Assembly: GCA_964017185.1 (NCBI GenBank)
Contig: OZ024876.1
Location: 31,368,778 to 31,432,777, forward strand
DNA length: 64,000 bases
Direction: 5' to 3'
Source of the DNA: Rugalucina vietnamica
Lineage: Eukaryota > Mollusca > Bivalvia > Lucinida > Lucinidae
Below are positions 10,709-20,294 of this stretch, piece after piece (positions within the stretch are counted from its first letter, which is position 1; each line of letters begins with the position of its first letter). The position numbers were made by a program, and so were the translations under genes. The notes below the pieces were generated by a model that was not told where the DNA came from, ran no database searches, and saw only the letters and a list, made by a program, of their open reading frames with translations.

Positions 10709-10915
10709 ATGGCTGTCAGATATTTTTTGAATGGCGACCAACTTGCGAAAGTAGTCCCACTGGGAACGTGCTTCCTTGGACCCGTGCAATATGACAGAAA
10801 GTATCTTGGACCCGTGCAATATGACAGAAGTTTCCATGGAAAACATCCTAAACTATTGAATATGGAAAAACATTCAATGTTTTCAGCAATGCAAAGTGAA
10901 CGGGACAATTTCTTA
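10709..10915 (+). CDS. Candidate coding exon, product unknown
   Basis: An ATG in a good context (GCAAAATGG) opens 69 codons, followed by a possible splice donor CTTAG|GTAATT at about 10915. The product begins MAVRYFLNGDQLAKVVPLG and contains an in-frame 30 bp duplication giving LGPVQYDRKY then LGPVQYDRSF. I do not recognise the protein and see no partner exon. The antisense strand is also open over much of this interval (10552-10908), which weakens the case. It could equally be a pseudogene fragment or chance. Confidence 0.2.
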
Positions 10916-11218
10916 GGTAATTACGTAACGCCATCACAGCAATGAATCGCCATTCACGCTATTTAATTTCACTTTATTTTATACTCTACAGTGAAAACCA
11001 ATGCATATCAAAACTTGATAAAATTGGTATTTTCATTGATATGAAATTTCACTGATATCAGATCTCACTGATATCAAAAGTCACTAGTGACTGATATCAG
11101 CCTTTATCATATATTTACTACAAAATACGTTCTTTTTGCATATGCGATAAAGACAAGAGTTACTTCACGTATCGCGGCACAGTATCTCGAAAGCCGTATC
11201 CGTTCAAAAATTGATAAA

Positions 11219-11335
11219 ACCCATATCACTCCCTTGGGAGAAAAAGCCATATCACCAAATGATTGGCTCACATTCCCACGTGACCCATATCATCCCTAGG
11301 GAGAAAAAGCCGTATCACCAAATGATTGGCTAATA
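11219..11335. repeat. 64 bp tandem duplication
   Basis: CCATATCACTCCCTTGGGAG then AAAAAGCCATATCACCAAATG is repeated at a 64 base step (from 11219 and from 11283) with a few changes. The open frame crossing it is not considered a gene. Confidence 0.8.
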
Positions 11336-11524
11336 AAATTATATTCGGAGCACTCGGCTTCTATTGTATTGAGTTCATTAGGTAGTGTACCGCAGGCATT
11401 TTAGATTTGTTTGGATGTGGTTTTATGTCACAGGCAACAGTATTTTGTCATGTCGAGACGAATTTTTGATTTGTGCTAATGTGGAAATAATGTGCGCTCT
11501 ACTGCACGCTTTGGCGGTATGTCA

Positions 11525-11571
11525 AAATAAATAAATAAAATAAAATAAAATAAACAAATAAAACAAAGAAA
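11525..11571. repeat. (AAATA)n-type low-complexity tract
   Basis: Mixed AAATA and AAAAT units with no function implied. Confidence 0.9.
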
Positions 11572-11607
11572 GGGAAAAATGGTCATGAATTAAAATATAT
11601 GATAAAA

Positions 11608-11790
11608 AGATTACGATATGACAATTTTCATATCGTACCCACGTATCAACCCTCGAATCCCGTATCAGCCCTCGACTCTCGCATCAGCCCTCGGGCCTTC
11701 GGCCCTCGGGCTGATACGAGAGTCTCGGGCTGATACGGGATTCTCGGGTTGATACGAGGTACGATATGAAAATTGTCATATGATAATCTC
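11608..11790. repeat. Long palindrome with internal CCCTCG repeats
   Basis: Arms of about 85-90 bases pair around GGGCCTTCGGCCC (about 11693-11705). Each arm itself carries three diverged units of the form CGTATCARCCCTCGA. The outer part is TTACGATATGACAATTTTCA and its inverse. It has no coding content. Confidence 0.9.
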
Positions 11791-12072
11791 TATATATCTT
11801 CACTGTAATGACGTCAGATTTTTTGGATTACTTCTGACGTTTCCATTTACTTGACGTCATTAAATGTGTCTCACTTCAGAAATTCAAACGCCTATAACTC
11901 CGTTATTTATGAACGAAAACATAAAGTGTGGATATTCATTTTCTTAGTTAGATCGTAAGGAACAATGTGGTACCTAAATTATTTGTGTTTTCAAAAATTT
12001 TTGGTTTTCGCATTTTCACCGCCTGCCTTGTGAATTGGAAAATGCCCGTGTATTGTATAAAATAAAAAGAAA

Positions 12073-12221
12073 ATTTGCTTTTTTTCGGTGAATACCAAAT
12101 ATATTTCATCTCGTGAGTTGAAAACATAAAAATTTTCACTCGTGCTGCGCACTCGTGAAAATTCTGATGTTTTCAACTCACTCGATGAAATATATTTGGT
12201 ATTCACCGAAAAAAAGCAAAT
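12073..12221. repeat. Long palindrome, ATTTGCTTTTTTTCGGTG arms
   Basis: Arms of about 68 bases, nearly perfect, with the centre at CGTGCTGCGCACG (about 12140-12152). Short open frames on both strands here are reflections of each other and are not genes. Confidence 0.9.
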
Positions 12222-12372
12222 ATCCTCTATTTATCCCATTTTCAGTTACCAAAATATTTATGAAAATACAATTAAAATTATGTGTTTTGATGGTACCATC
12301 ATTGCGATAAAGCGTTTTAGAAAAACGAACTGTGCGCGCATATCTTATGCGCATGTGATAGTCGAAATCATC

Positions 12373-12437
12373 GCAGAGTGATAGTAAGAATTTTCACCCT
12401 CCGGAGTTTAATAGGGAAAGTATGAGGTGTGATAATC
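12373..12437. repeat. Half copy of the GTAGTAAGAATTTTCACCC MITE
   Basis: GTGATAGTAAGAATTTTCACCC matches the left arm of 9541-9638; the right arm is missing or too diverged. Confidence 0.55.
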
Positions 12438-12449
12438 TTAATTATCTGG

Positions 12450-12500
12450 GGCCAGTTGTTCAAAACTTCGTTAGCTTAACGTCATCGTTAAGACCTCAAA
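12450..12500 (+). repeat. GTTAGCTTAACG repeat end
   Basis: GGGGCCAGTTGTTCAAAACTT followed by CGTTAGCTTAACG, the opposite-strand counterpart of 5747-5802. Only the end is recognisable. Confidence 0.5.
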
Positions 12501-13753
12501 TGCCGACTACATAAGCAAAAACACTGTTCTTTGCATTGGAAAGAATTCTCACATTTTTCAACCAAAAAGAACAGTGGTATTTGTAATATTCACTCTGCAG
12601 GCCAATTATCGATATAAGACCAACGCCGGAGTGAAATAGCTAACTCCGAGGCAATAGCCAACGCCTGAGGAACAGCGTGTGAAAGGATGTCAGCAAAACT
12701 ATGAAATATTTTATAGAGCATGGGGATAATATATTTGATATGATAAGTTAGTGTGGTGCGATGGTCTTGCTTCCACACAAAATTTACAAAATGTTACAAT
12801 ACTTTGTCTGAAACATATAAAATACAAGAAAACATGAACGATTTTGTGGTTTTGACTGCCAAGATTGATTTAGAAGTCAACAATTCTCTAAAGTCAAAAC
12901 TTTTCATTGTCTGTTCACGCTATAATTTATAACTCATATTGTTTTACTTAAAACTCATTTCTGACGAAGCGTTTAGATATTTTTCGCCACCAAAGACTCC
13001 TTGTGGAAAAAAGAACGGGATCGCCAACGCCGAAGGAAGGTCACGCATATAGACATGACCAACGCCTGAGGATGATAACGTTTGCACAGAATGCTGATTC
13101 AAAACAAAAAATAGTTTTTACTCTACACACGTGCGCGGTTATGAAAATACCGCGATGCCAGTTTAAGCACATGTACGAATACCCATTACCGTGTTTTAAT
13201 AAAATTATTACTATTCGTATTTAATAAGTATGGCACGAACTGTGCTCTTTTAGTGCATGTTGCATTGCATGTCTGTGGAGAATCTAGCAAGCTATGGCTT
13301 TGTTATTATTGCTCGTTTGTATCTTACTGTACAGAAATATTCATTTTTTATTTATGATACACTACAAATTTGAGACAATATGTGTAAAAGGCCCAGAGGC
13401 ATGCGTATAATGCCTGGAATGTTCTAGAGCTAATCCACGTGACAAATCTTGGAAAATGATAAAACTAAAAATTTAGGACACACCAAGATGAGGGCAGGTA
13501 TCATATCATTGTGGGAGTGAGCCAGGGTTGCCTCCTGAGTCCTATAATTAATCATTTAATTCAATATATGCATTGTCATAGCTCATATATGATGACCTAC
13601 TTATGTGTAAAATTTAATGAAAATCCATGCGTAGGCACATTTGTAACACCCCTTTGTTGATATGAAAAGTGCATTTTCGATGATAATAGATAAGATGATG
13701 GGTTTTCGTATACACAATTCGGATTGTATTTACCTACCGAGTTTTGTTTAAAA
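12501..13753. other. Intergenic, no gene seen
   Basis: Contains scattered words such as CCAACGCC...GAGG (12620, 12660, 13020, 13060) that hint at a diverged repeat, and otherwise ordinary AT-rich sequence. No domain is recognised in the short open frames. Confidence 0.5.
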
Positions 13754-13989
13754 TGAGCCGCGTAATGAGAAAACCGCAGTTTTGGGTATGCGAAAACAAA
13801 GGCGCAGATCAGCTGTGCAGAAACTGCACAGCTGATCAGCGCCTTGCTTTTCGCTACACGAATAGTACAATTTCTCCTCTACCTATTTCCAAAATTCAAG
13901 CTTTTAGCCTTCTTCTGTGACTGTACAGGTCGGGTTGTGTCGGACCTGATTGGAATCTGCGAAGACCGGTTTTCTTACGTCGCGGCTCA
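13754..13989 (-). mobile_element. Hairpin MITE (GAGCCGCC family)
   Basis: It is bounded by TGAGCCGCGTAATGAGAAAA and CGGTTTTCTTACGTCGCGGCTCA, orientation opposite to the 1611 copy. Its central hairpin has the GCTGTGCAG/CTGCACAGC tip in place of GCTTCGCAG/CTGCGAAGC. Confidence 0.8.
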
Positions 13990-14141
13990 AATTGATTTGA
14001 ATGACGTCCATATCAGATTTCACATATGAAGATATTTTGCAAACAGATTTTCAAGAAAACACTGTATGTAATAGAGTTCCGTTGCTATTCAAGTACAACC
14101 GGGCCTCGCCAGACAGTTGACTTTCTCCACTTTCAGAAAAT

Positions 14142-14366
14142 TGGGCCGTCTCGTGAGAAAACCAACAATGTGGTTTCCGAACAGGTCTGACACAAATAAG
14201 GCTGTACAGTCTCATAAGCAGACTAGAAGCTTGAAATTTCGGATTTAAGAAGAAGAGGAAGTGCACTATCCGTGTTGCGAAAACAAAGGCGCTGATCAGC
14301 TTCGCGGTTACTCTGCGTCTTTGTTTTCGCATATGCAGATTGTTGGTTTTCCCATGGGGCGGCTCA
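14142..14366 (+). mobile_element. Hairpin MITE (GAGCCGCC family)
   Basis: It is bounded by TGGGCCGTCTCGTGAGAAAAC and GGTTTTCCCATGGGGCGGCTCA. One hairpin arm is shortened (GCTTCGCGGTTACTCTGCGTC), so the stem is partly lost. Confidence 0.8.
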
Positions 14367-14646
14367 AATGTTTGACTTACCTAGTGCTTTACACTTCTCT
14401 GCAAGATTGTTTTGATTTATTGCTAAAGTATCATGAAATCGGCAGCCTGTTTGCTTATATCTAACTACATGATACTTAAAGAGTGATACTTACAGCAGCA
14501 GCGTGGCTATATTACTACCTGTCTTATAAGAATGTAGGTTTAACTTGGAGCTAATTTTACTGCTAGAACTGTATGTTGAGACAAACGAAAATCAGTGCGA
14601 TTGTAAGGAGATTGGTGGAGAATGTTTACAGTGTGTCAGTGCAATA

Positions 14647-14792
14647 TGAGCCACGTCATGAGAAAACCGGTCTCTATGCGAAAACAAAGCCGCAGATCAC
14701 TTGTGCAGTAACTGTATAGCTGATCAGCGCCTTTTGTTTTAGCTACACGGATAGTAGTACAATGCCTCCTCTAATTATACCCAAAATTTAAA
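14647..14792 (-). mobile_element. Hairpin MITE (GAGCCGCC family), truncated
   Basis: It begins TGAGCCACGTCATGAGAAAA and keeps the hairpin (GCGAAAACAAAGCCGCAGATC ... GATCAGCGCC) but ends near CCCAAAATTTA without the far inverted repeat. Confidence 0.7.
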
Positions 14793-14823
14793 GACTAGTT
14801 TTATTCTTAAGTTTTATTCTTTC

Positions 14824-14855
14824 GTGTGTGTGTGCGTGTGTGCGTGCGTGCGTGC
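14824..14855. repeat. (GT/GC)n microsatellite
   Basis: Alternating GTGTGT and GTGCGT units, 32 bases. Confidence 0.9.
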
Positions 14856-15160
14856 CAAAACAATTGTCCATATATTGTCATCCATTACCTCCATCACAAT
14901 AACACTTATTAATAATAAGTGTTTACGAAAACGAAACAACCGGAACAGTTTCCAATGCTTCTCTTTTGAACTTCCTTGCACCTCAACCAATACAGTTAAC
15001 TCTTGAGGGGAAAACTCGAAAAGCTCACATCAACTTCGGCGAAAATTGCAATGTGTGTCACCTAGCATTGAACCGGGTTGTTTTTACATGCAGTACCACG
15101 TGACTGATGATAAAGCCACAGGAAGTAGCGACTCTATCCGGACATGACTAAAAAAAATTA

Positions 15161-15394
15161 AGCCGCCTCGTGGGAAAACCAACAATGTGGTTTCCGAACA
15201 GGTCTGACACAAACCGGCCTGTACAGCTACAGAAGATGGCTAGAGACTGGAAATTTTGGATTTAGAAAGTAGAGGAATTTTACTATCTGTGTAGCGAAAA
15301 CAAAGGCGCTGATCAGCTTCGCGGTTACCGCTAAGCTGGTCTGCGTCTTTGTTTTCGCATATGCAGATTGTTTGTTTTCCCATAAGGCGGCTCA
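15161..15394 (+). mobile_element. Hairpin MITE (GAGCCGCC family), complete copy
   Basis: It begins AGCCGCCTCGTGGGAAAACC and ends TTTTCCCATAAGGCGGCTCA. The hairpin tip is GCTTCGCGGTTACCGCTAAGC, nearly paired. It is closely similar to the copies at 1611 and 14142. Confidence 0.85.
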
Positions 15395-15721
15395 AATGTT
15401 GACTGGGCAGTAACGTCACAACGTAGCAACTCGTATTATCTTGAAAAGTGCGCGTTCGAAAGCGCTTTGGAAATTGTAGCTGCACCGCTGTGCTGGTGTG
15501 AATTGCGCTTCATTTGCATAATATATAAAATAAATAGTACATTTGTGTAAATGCCTAATATATAAACTTAGATTTGAACAGTAAAAGCCACCAACGATAT
15601 TTTCAACAAGAATACTCACACAAACCTTGCGTAAGTACATTATGATAATTATACATGTATATCATTATTATACATTCTTAAGCGTGCCGTGTTGAAATTG
15701 GTCGCTACTTAACCACACGAT

Positions 15722-15760
<39 letters not shown>

Positions 15761-17697
15761 TTTGGACAGCAACTTGACAAAATGTATCTTCGGACACTCT
15801 GACGTTACCAGTAGAAAACTATGTTTAAATAACACTGTGTTTGTAATCTTTGAACACTTGTTTATTGAATAAATGTGTTTTGAAACATATTTATTTTCAA
15901 TATTTGGATTTATTTGTCCTTTTTTTAAACAAATAATATAGTTAATTTTCTTATATCTATTGTCAAACAATAACCATAGCAACAACATACTCACAAAAAT
16001 AGACAAAGTAATTTTGACAGACTGCATGTAAGGATATGTTTCTGTCTAAAAAACAATTTTAAGTAAGTGCATCGAGTTTTGTAGGCACTACTTACCTAGG
16101 GAAATGCATAACGCATCTTTGGTGTCATTTTTTCAGGACAATGACGTCCGTAGGGTCCATAGATTTGTCATAACTCACAAATAAACTTGAATATTCTTCT
16201 CAGATAAAGAGTATATATCAGACTCTAGAAACCTTATACTTTCAAAGTCAAAATTGTTTTTCTAATGCTCAAAAATTTGTCCGAATGTACATTTTCTCGT
16301 GTTTTGGTCCAAGTATAGCTCTGAAAAATGTTTGAAAAAATCCGTTTTCCTTTTTTCTGGCGATACTGACATTTTTATCACATATATTTCATATGCTAGC
16401 CAAGCTACTAACCAATTTATGGAAGGAAGTTCACAATATTTTGTCTGTTTGCTACAGAGGACACAATGTGCCATATATGAAAAACTCAACTTTTACTGAA
16501 TACGACTTTGCCTTTTTGCTTCTGCACTCCGCAAAACTCAATTTTTGAAAGTGAAACAGGAATAAAATGTTAAATCGGATCGTTCATTGAAAATAAACGA
16601 CTTCGGATCTAAAACTCCATGTTTATTTCCAAACCAAATAATCCTGTAAAATTTGCAATTTGCGTTGATTTCTATGGAAATCAAAATCCTTTGATTTTTT
16701 TGCAAATAAAGCCGTAAAAGAATAATTCCGCTATGAGGATATGGCCACAATGTGCATGTCTAAATTCCTAAAGGGTCAAATCAAATATCCGGCCCAACAT
16801 TTACAACCTGCAAAATGTATAGCCAAAGAACAAAACTTGATCATGAAACCTACCCCCGGAAAGTATGGATCTACCGCCGACAGTCGGTCAGAAAATACCA
16901 CAAGCAATGTCTCAGCTTGATGCTCACGAAAAATTACTACAATGCGAGTTATCGCAAAGAATATCAGCGCGTTCCGTAAATCTAGCAAAAAATTTCTGAA
17001 TCAAAGGTGGCAGCCTTTGATACTACAGGTTCTGCATAAAACGTCAAAACTAAACAGTCTTCATAATTTTTACAAAGATGGATATATGCTCACCGGCAAA
17101 AGTTTAGTCAGTGAAATACATGTAAAATCCTATTGGGACAGTTTCTATCGGTATAGCTTCACAACCCCTGGATAGTTTAGGATTGAAATTACCAGTCATA
17201 AAACTGAAAATAAAACCTAACATTTCCAAGAAATACGATTGAAATATCGCATGCATTTTTGCCACAGTGCATACGCCAATTTTCGTTCTTGTTTTAAATG
17301 AGAGGGAGGTAATCTAAAAATAATGAATATTTGACTTGTTATTTCTCGAGACTGTGGCTGAATTTTGAAAAGATTTTTTTTTTTTTTTTCGTTTTTTTGT
17401 CACTGACAACCACCTCTTTCAGAAAGCGCTATTAATCAAAGCACCGATTTGATCATTTATCGGGTAATTACATAAATGATGTTTTACGAAAAAGGCCAAT
17501 AACTCCGTCGAAATTGACAGCTGGTGGAGTTTCTTTCCAGAATTAGAAACAGACTGACTTTACAAAAATAAAGGGGAACATCTAAGGCAAGCGGCTGGGC
17601 ATTATAGTAACCGGGCTGGTCAAAGTTACTGACTAAATTTTTCCTCTAAGTATACAGTCCAAAGTTGGTAGTCACATTATTATAGGTGTTCCCTTTT
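15395..17697. other. Intergenic, no gene recognised
   Basis: About 2.3 kb of AT-rich sequence. It contains a (TTTA)n microsatellite (15721-15763) and a T run near 17371-17391. Open frames of 60-90 codons on both strands show no domain, good start context or paired splice sites that I would defend. Confidence 0.5.
15721..15763. repeat. (TTTA)n microsatellite
   Basis: Eleven perfect TTTA-type units. Confidence 0.95.
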
Positions 17698-18346
17698 AAG
17701 GCCCCGTTTACACATTCACGATTTTTGGCTACGGTGCCGCTACGATTCGCCACGATTTGTAAAATCGTCGTGTACCGTGGTGTACCGTGGTCATTCGTAG
17801 TAGAACCGTAGTGAATCGTGGTGAATCTTGATGAATCGTGATGATTCGGGAAACTCTACGGCAGCGCTACGGAAGTTTTAAACTGTTCAAAACATTCGTT
17901 GCGTACCGTGGCGAATCGTGGTGGTAAATGGGCGTGGCCTAATTCGTAGTGCAACCGTAACGGAATCTTGCTTATTCGTACTGACACCGTAGCTATATTC
18001 GCGGCTATTCGTGAGAGATCGTAGCCAATCGTGGAGCTTCGTAGCGAAACCGTGGGATCTTTTACACCACGAACTCTCACGATTCACCACGAATTGTGTA
18101 CGGTCGTCCTACGAATCATCCACGGTTTCGCTACGGAGCTCCACGATTGGCCACGACGGCTATCGCCGTGAATCGTACTAATACCGTATCGAATCGTACA
18201 AGCACCGTGAGCATTCGTTGTGCCGTCGTGGTTAATCCTCATTGACCGTAGCGTTGCCGTCATGAATCGGCATTGATTCGTAGCGATACCTTACAGACAC
18301 CGTACTAAGATCGTGGACATTCTTACTAGAATCGTAGAGATACTAT
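17698..18346. repeat. Degenerate short-period repeat, partly palindromic (CGTGGTGAATCGTAG)
   Basis: From the motif GGCCCCGTTTACAC onward the sequence consists of variants of ATTCGTGG, ATCGTAG, GATTCGCCACG and their inverses. The part 18018-18055 is the inverse complement of 18119-18153 apart from one or two changes, so the block is palindromic about a point near 18087. It ends about 200 bases before the cyclase start codon. The type of element is unknown. Confidence 0.7.
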
Positions 18347-18392
18347 ATCAAAGTGGGGTTCATGGGTGTTATAGTTTTCATGGGCATGAATG
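18346..18392 (+). repeat. ATATCAAAGTGGGGTTC repeat, copy 1
   Basis: TATATCAAAGTGGGGTTCAT followed by GGGTGTTATAGTTTTCATG recurs at 19081-19126 and, more diverged, at 21777-21820. It appears to be the tail of a dispersed element. Confidence 0.6.
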
Positions 18393-18425
18393 GTTAACCA
18401 GTAATCTGATGGTCAGTCAGTAGCG

Positions 18426-18553
18426 TATAAGCTTTGCCTGGGTGCACAAGCAGCCTATCTTTTACTTTAGACCCCAATGGGCGGGGTCCATATTCCCACT
18501 CGAAAGAGCATGTTAATATCGACATCGATTAATTACAGAGTTCGATCACCATC
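18426..18553 (+). promoter_or_regulatory. Possible promoter and 5' UTR of the cyclase gene
   Basis: A TATAAG word at 18426-18431 and a GC box GGGCGGGG at 18479-18486 precede the start codon at 18554. TTAATTACAG at 18530-18539 could alternatively be a splice acceptor of an upstream untranslated exon. Both readings are inference from short motifs. Confidence 0.25.
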
Positions 18554-18762
18554 ATGATTTTGCCAGAAGCATTAATAGCCTTAATGGTGGGCCTTGTTTT
18601 CTGTGAAGGACGGTACATCGTCGACTTGACTCACACCTTCGACAAAGATGCGACACAGTATCCACTGTCATCTTTCGACATAGATAACTTTGTTTACTTC
18701 AAGCATTGGAATATATCATTGAATTATCACACCCTTCAGGACAGAACAGACCAGAAAATGTG
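18554..18762 (+). CDS. Cyclase-family hydrolase (kynurenine formamidase / isatin hydrolase type), exon 1
   Basis: The first ATG of this frame encodes a signal-peptide-like start MILPEALIALMVGLVFCEG, followed by RYIVDLTHTFDKDATQYPL. The latter matches the family's N-terminal signature, in which the D-L-(S/T)-H strand precedes the substrate loop. The exon ends at a strong donor, ATGTG|GTGAGT, two bases into a Trp codon that exon 2 completes. It contributes residues 1-69 plus two bases of codon 70. The cleavable leader indicates entry to the secretory pathway, unlike cytosolic bacterial KynB. Confidence rests on the phase match with exon 2; no transcript was available. Confidence 0.85.
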
Positions 18763-18776
18763 GTGAGTAATGACAT

Positions 18777-18857
18777 CCCAGCAGGCACATGACGTCAGAA
18801 TGACGTCCGATCGACGTCGATGCATCGACGTTGATATGACGTCATGTGCCCGCTGGG
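18777..18857. mobile_element. Palindromic MITE with TGACGTCA motifs, copy 2
   Basis: CCCAGCAGGCACATGACGTC to GACGTCATGTGCCCGCTGGG, 81 bases, shorter in the centre than copy 1. AT flanks both ends (AT|CCC ... GGG|AT), possibly part of the target duplication. It sits just inside the first splice donor. Confidence 0.85.
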
Positions 18858-18977
18858 ATTTATCAGAAGTTATGAAAACTTGCCTATGCAATATACAGAG
18901 ATATTTCAGTTGTTAAAAATTGAAAATTTCATTGGAAAAAAATGATGTTTTTAATATTTTTGTTTAAAACATTGATT

Positions 18978-19135
18978 GTGGGTACACGTTAGAACCGCCT
19001 CCTCGAGGCGGTTCTAGCGAGTACCCACACTCTATGATTTGGAGCAAAAGTAAGTATACCCCTGTAGATCCCATTTTACTATATCAAAGTGGGGTTCAAG
19101 GGGGTTATTGTTTTCATGTGCATGTTTTCCTTATG
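18978..19135. repeat. GTGGGTAC hairpin plus ATATCAAAGTGGGGTTC repeat, copy 2
   Basis: GTGGGTACACGTTAGAACCG pairs with CGGTTCTAGCGAGTACCCAC around CCTCGAGG (18978-19028). Downstream, GATTTGGAGCAAAAGTAAGT and the GTGGGGTTCAAGGGGGTTAT segment match 21688-21830, so hairpin and tail belong to one family. Confidence 0.7.
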
Positions 19136-19149
19136 AGTACATAATTATA

Positions 19150-19383
19150 TGAGCCGCATCGTGAGAAAACCAGATTTCTGCATATGCGAAAAAAGGCGTA
19201 GATCAGCGTTGCAGTCACTGCACAGCTGATCAGCGCCTTTGTTTTCGCTACGCAGATAGTACAATCCCTCTTCTTCTTAGAATAGAAATTTCAAGTCTCT
19301 GGCTATTTTCCGTAACTGAACAACCTGATTTGTAACGCGCCTAGTCGGAAACCACATTGTTTGTTTTCTCATGATCGGGCTCA
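19150..19383 (-). mobile_element. Hairpin MITE (GAGCCGCC family), in intron
   Basis: TGAGCCGCATCGTGAGAAAA at the left and TTTTCTCATGATCGGGCTCA at the right. The hairpin tip is of the TGCAGTCACTGCA type. It lies in the same orientation as 13754-13989 and 24051-24281. Confidence 0.8.
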
Positions 19384-19426
19384 CATGTATATTGCGTGTA
19401 CTTGACTGAAACTTTTGTGATTGTAT

Positions 19427-19524
19427 CCCAGCGGGCACATGACGGCATAATGACGTCAGATCAACGTCGATGCGACGTCATCGACGTCGATCTGACGTCA
19501 TTCTGACGTCATGTGCCTGCTGGG
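19427..19524. mobile_element. Palindromic MITE with TGACGTCA motifs, copy 3
   Basis: CCCAGCGGGCACATGACGGC to GACGTCATGTGCCTGCTGGG, 98 bases, with ATGACGTCAG, CTGACGTCAT and similar sites. TAT/ATA flank the ends. Confidence 0.85.
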
Positions 19525-19681
19525 ATATATGCGAGCTCGGGAGATCGGGAGATCGATCCCCGACAAAAAAGTCAAACATGCCTGACTGGAACACGACACC
19601 AGGGAGGCCAAAGGATGTTTGAAAATCAAGTAAGCACTAGAAGCTTTGGCATACCTGTATGCGCTGCAAAAATATCACATA

Positions 19682-19922
19682 TAATCCACGACGCAAGAAA
19701 ACAGGTCCTCTGGAGTTCCGACTAGGTCTGACAAAAACCGGTCTGTGCTGCCACAGAAGGTGGCTAGAAGCTTTAAATTTCGGATTTAAGAAGATGGGGA
19801 ATTGTACAATCCGTGTACACAGCGAAAACAAAGGCGCTGATCAGCTGTGCAGTAACTGCACAGCTGATCTGCGCCTTTGTTTTCGTATAGGCGAAAATCC
19901 GTTTTTCTCGTGATGAGGCTCA
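19682..19922 (+). mobile_element. Hairpin MITE (GAGCCGCC family), in intron
   Basis: The left end is diverged (CCACGACGCAAGAAAACAGG) and the right end is TTTTTCTCGTGATGAGGCTCA. The hairpin is intact, with arms GCGAAAACAAAGGCGC and GCGCCTTTGTTTTCG and a GCTGTGCAGTAACTGCACAGC tip, which is perfectly paired. Confidence 0.8.
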
Positions 19923-20059
19923 TCTGTACCATGTCAAGAGAAGCGGCTTTTGCTTTAAGAAAAGTAAGAGGCACAGAGCTATGCAACTATAATCGATTGT
20001 ATATTTTTGAGAGACTGAAGATAATCTTCATATCAAACATTTATATTTTAGTTACGAAA

Positions 20060-20170
20060 TGAGCTGGACCATGAAAAAGCAGACCTGTGCAAACATACAC
20101 AAAGTCAACTGATAAGCTCATTTGATTTCGCTACATGGTTGGAGTGCATTCCCTGTGCTTTCTGCGACAT
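20060..20170 (-). repeat. Possible decayed hairpin MITE (GAGCCGCC family)
   Basis: TGAGCTGGACCATGAAAAAGC and GATTTCGCTACATGGTTGGAG resemble family positions, but the hairpin and the second end are not recognisable. Confidence 0.3.
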
Positions 20171-20294
20171 GTAAGAAATACAGTGTCTCTAAAATTCCCT
20201 TTCTCTTGCCATTTAAGCTCGATTTAGGTGGACCAGTTTGGAAATCCTAGCGTACAGGGTTTTGGATGATACCTCTCAAATGGTTTTGTTTCAG

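Larger units (their letters stand above)
18763..20294 (+). other. Intron of the cyclase gene, packed with MITEs
   Basis: A GT-AG intron of 1532 bases (donor GTGAGT, acceptor TTTGTTTCAG). It contains two TGACGTCA palindromes (18777-18857, 19427-19524), a CGAGG hairpin element (18978-19135), two hairpin MITEs (19150-19383, 19682-19922) and a possible decayed third (20060-20170). The first insertion begins only 14 bases after the donor. At least half of the intron is identifiable mobile DNA. Confidence 0.8.

Noticed and set aside
12142-12381. Open frames on both strands around 11948-12381
   Set aside because: They mirror each other across the palindrome at 12073-12221.
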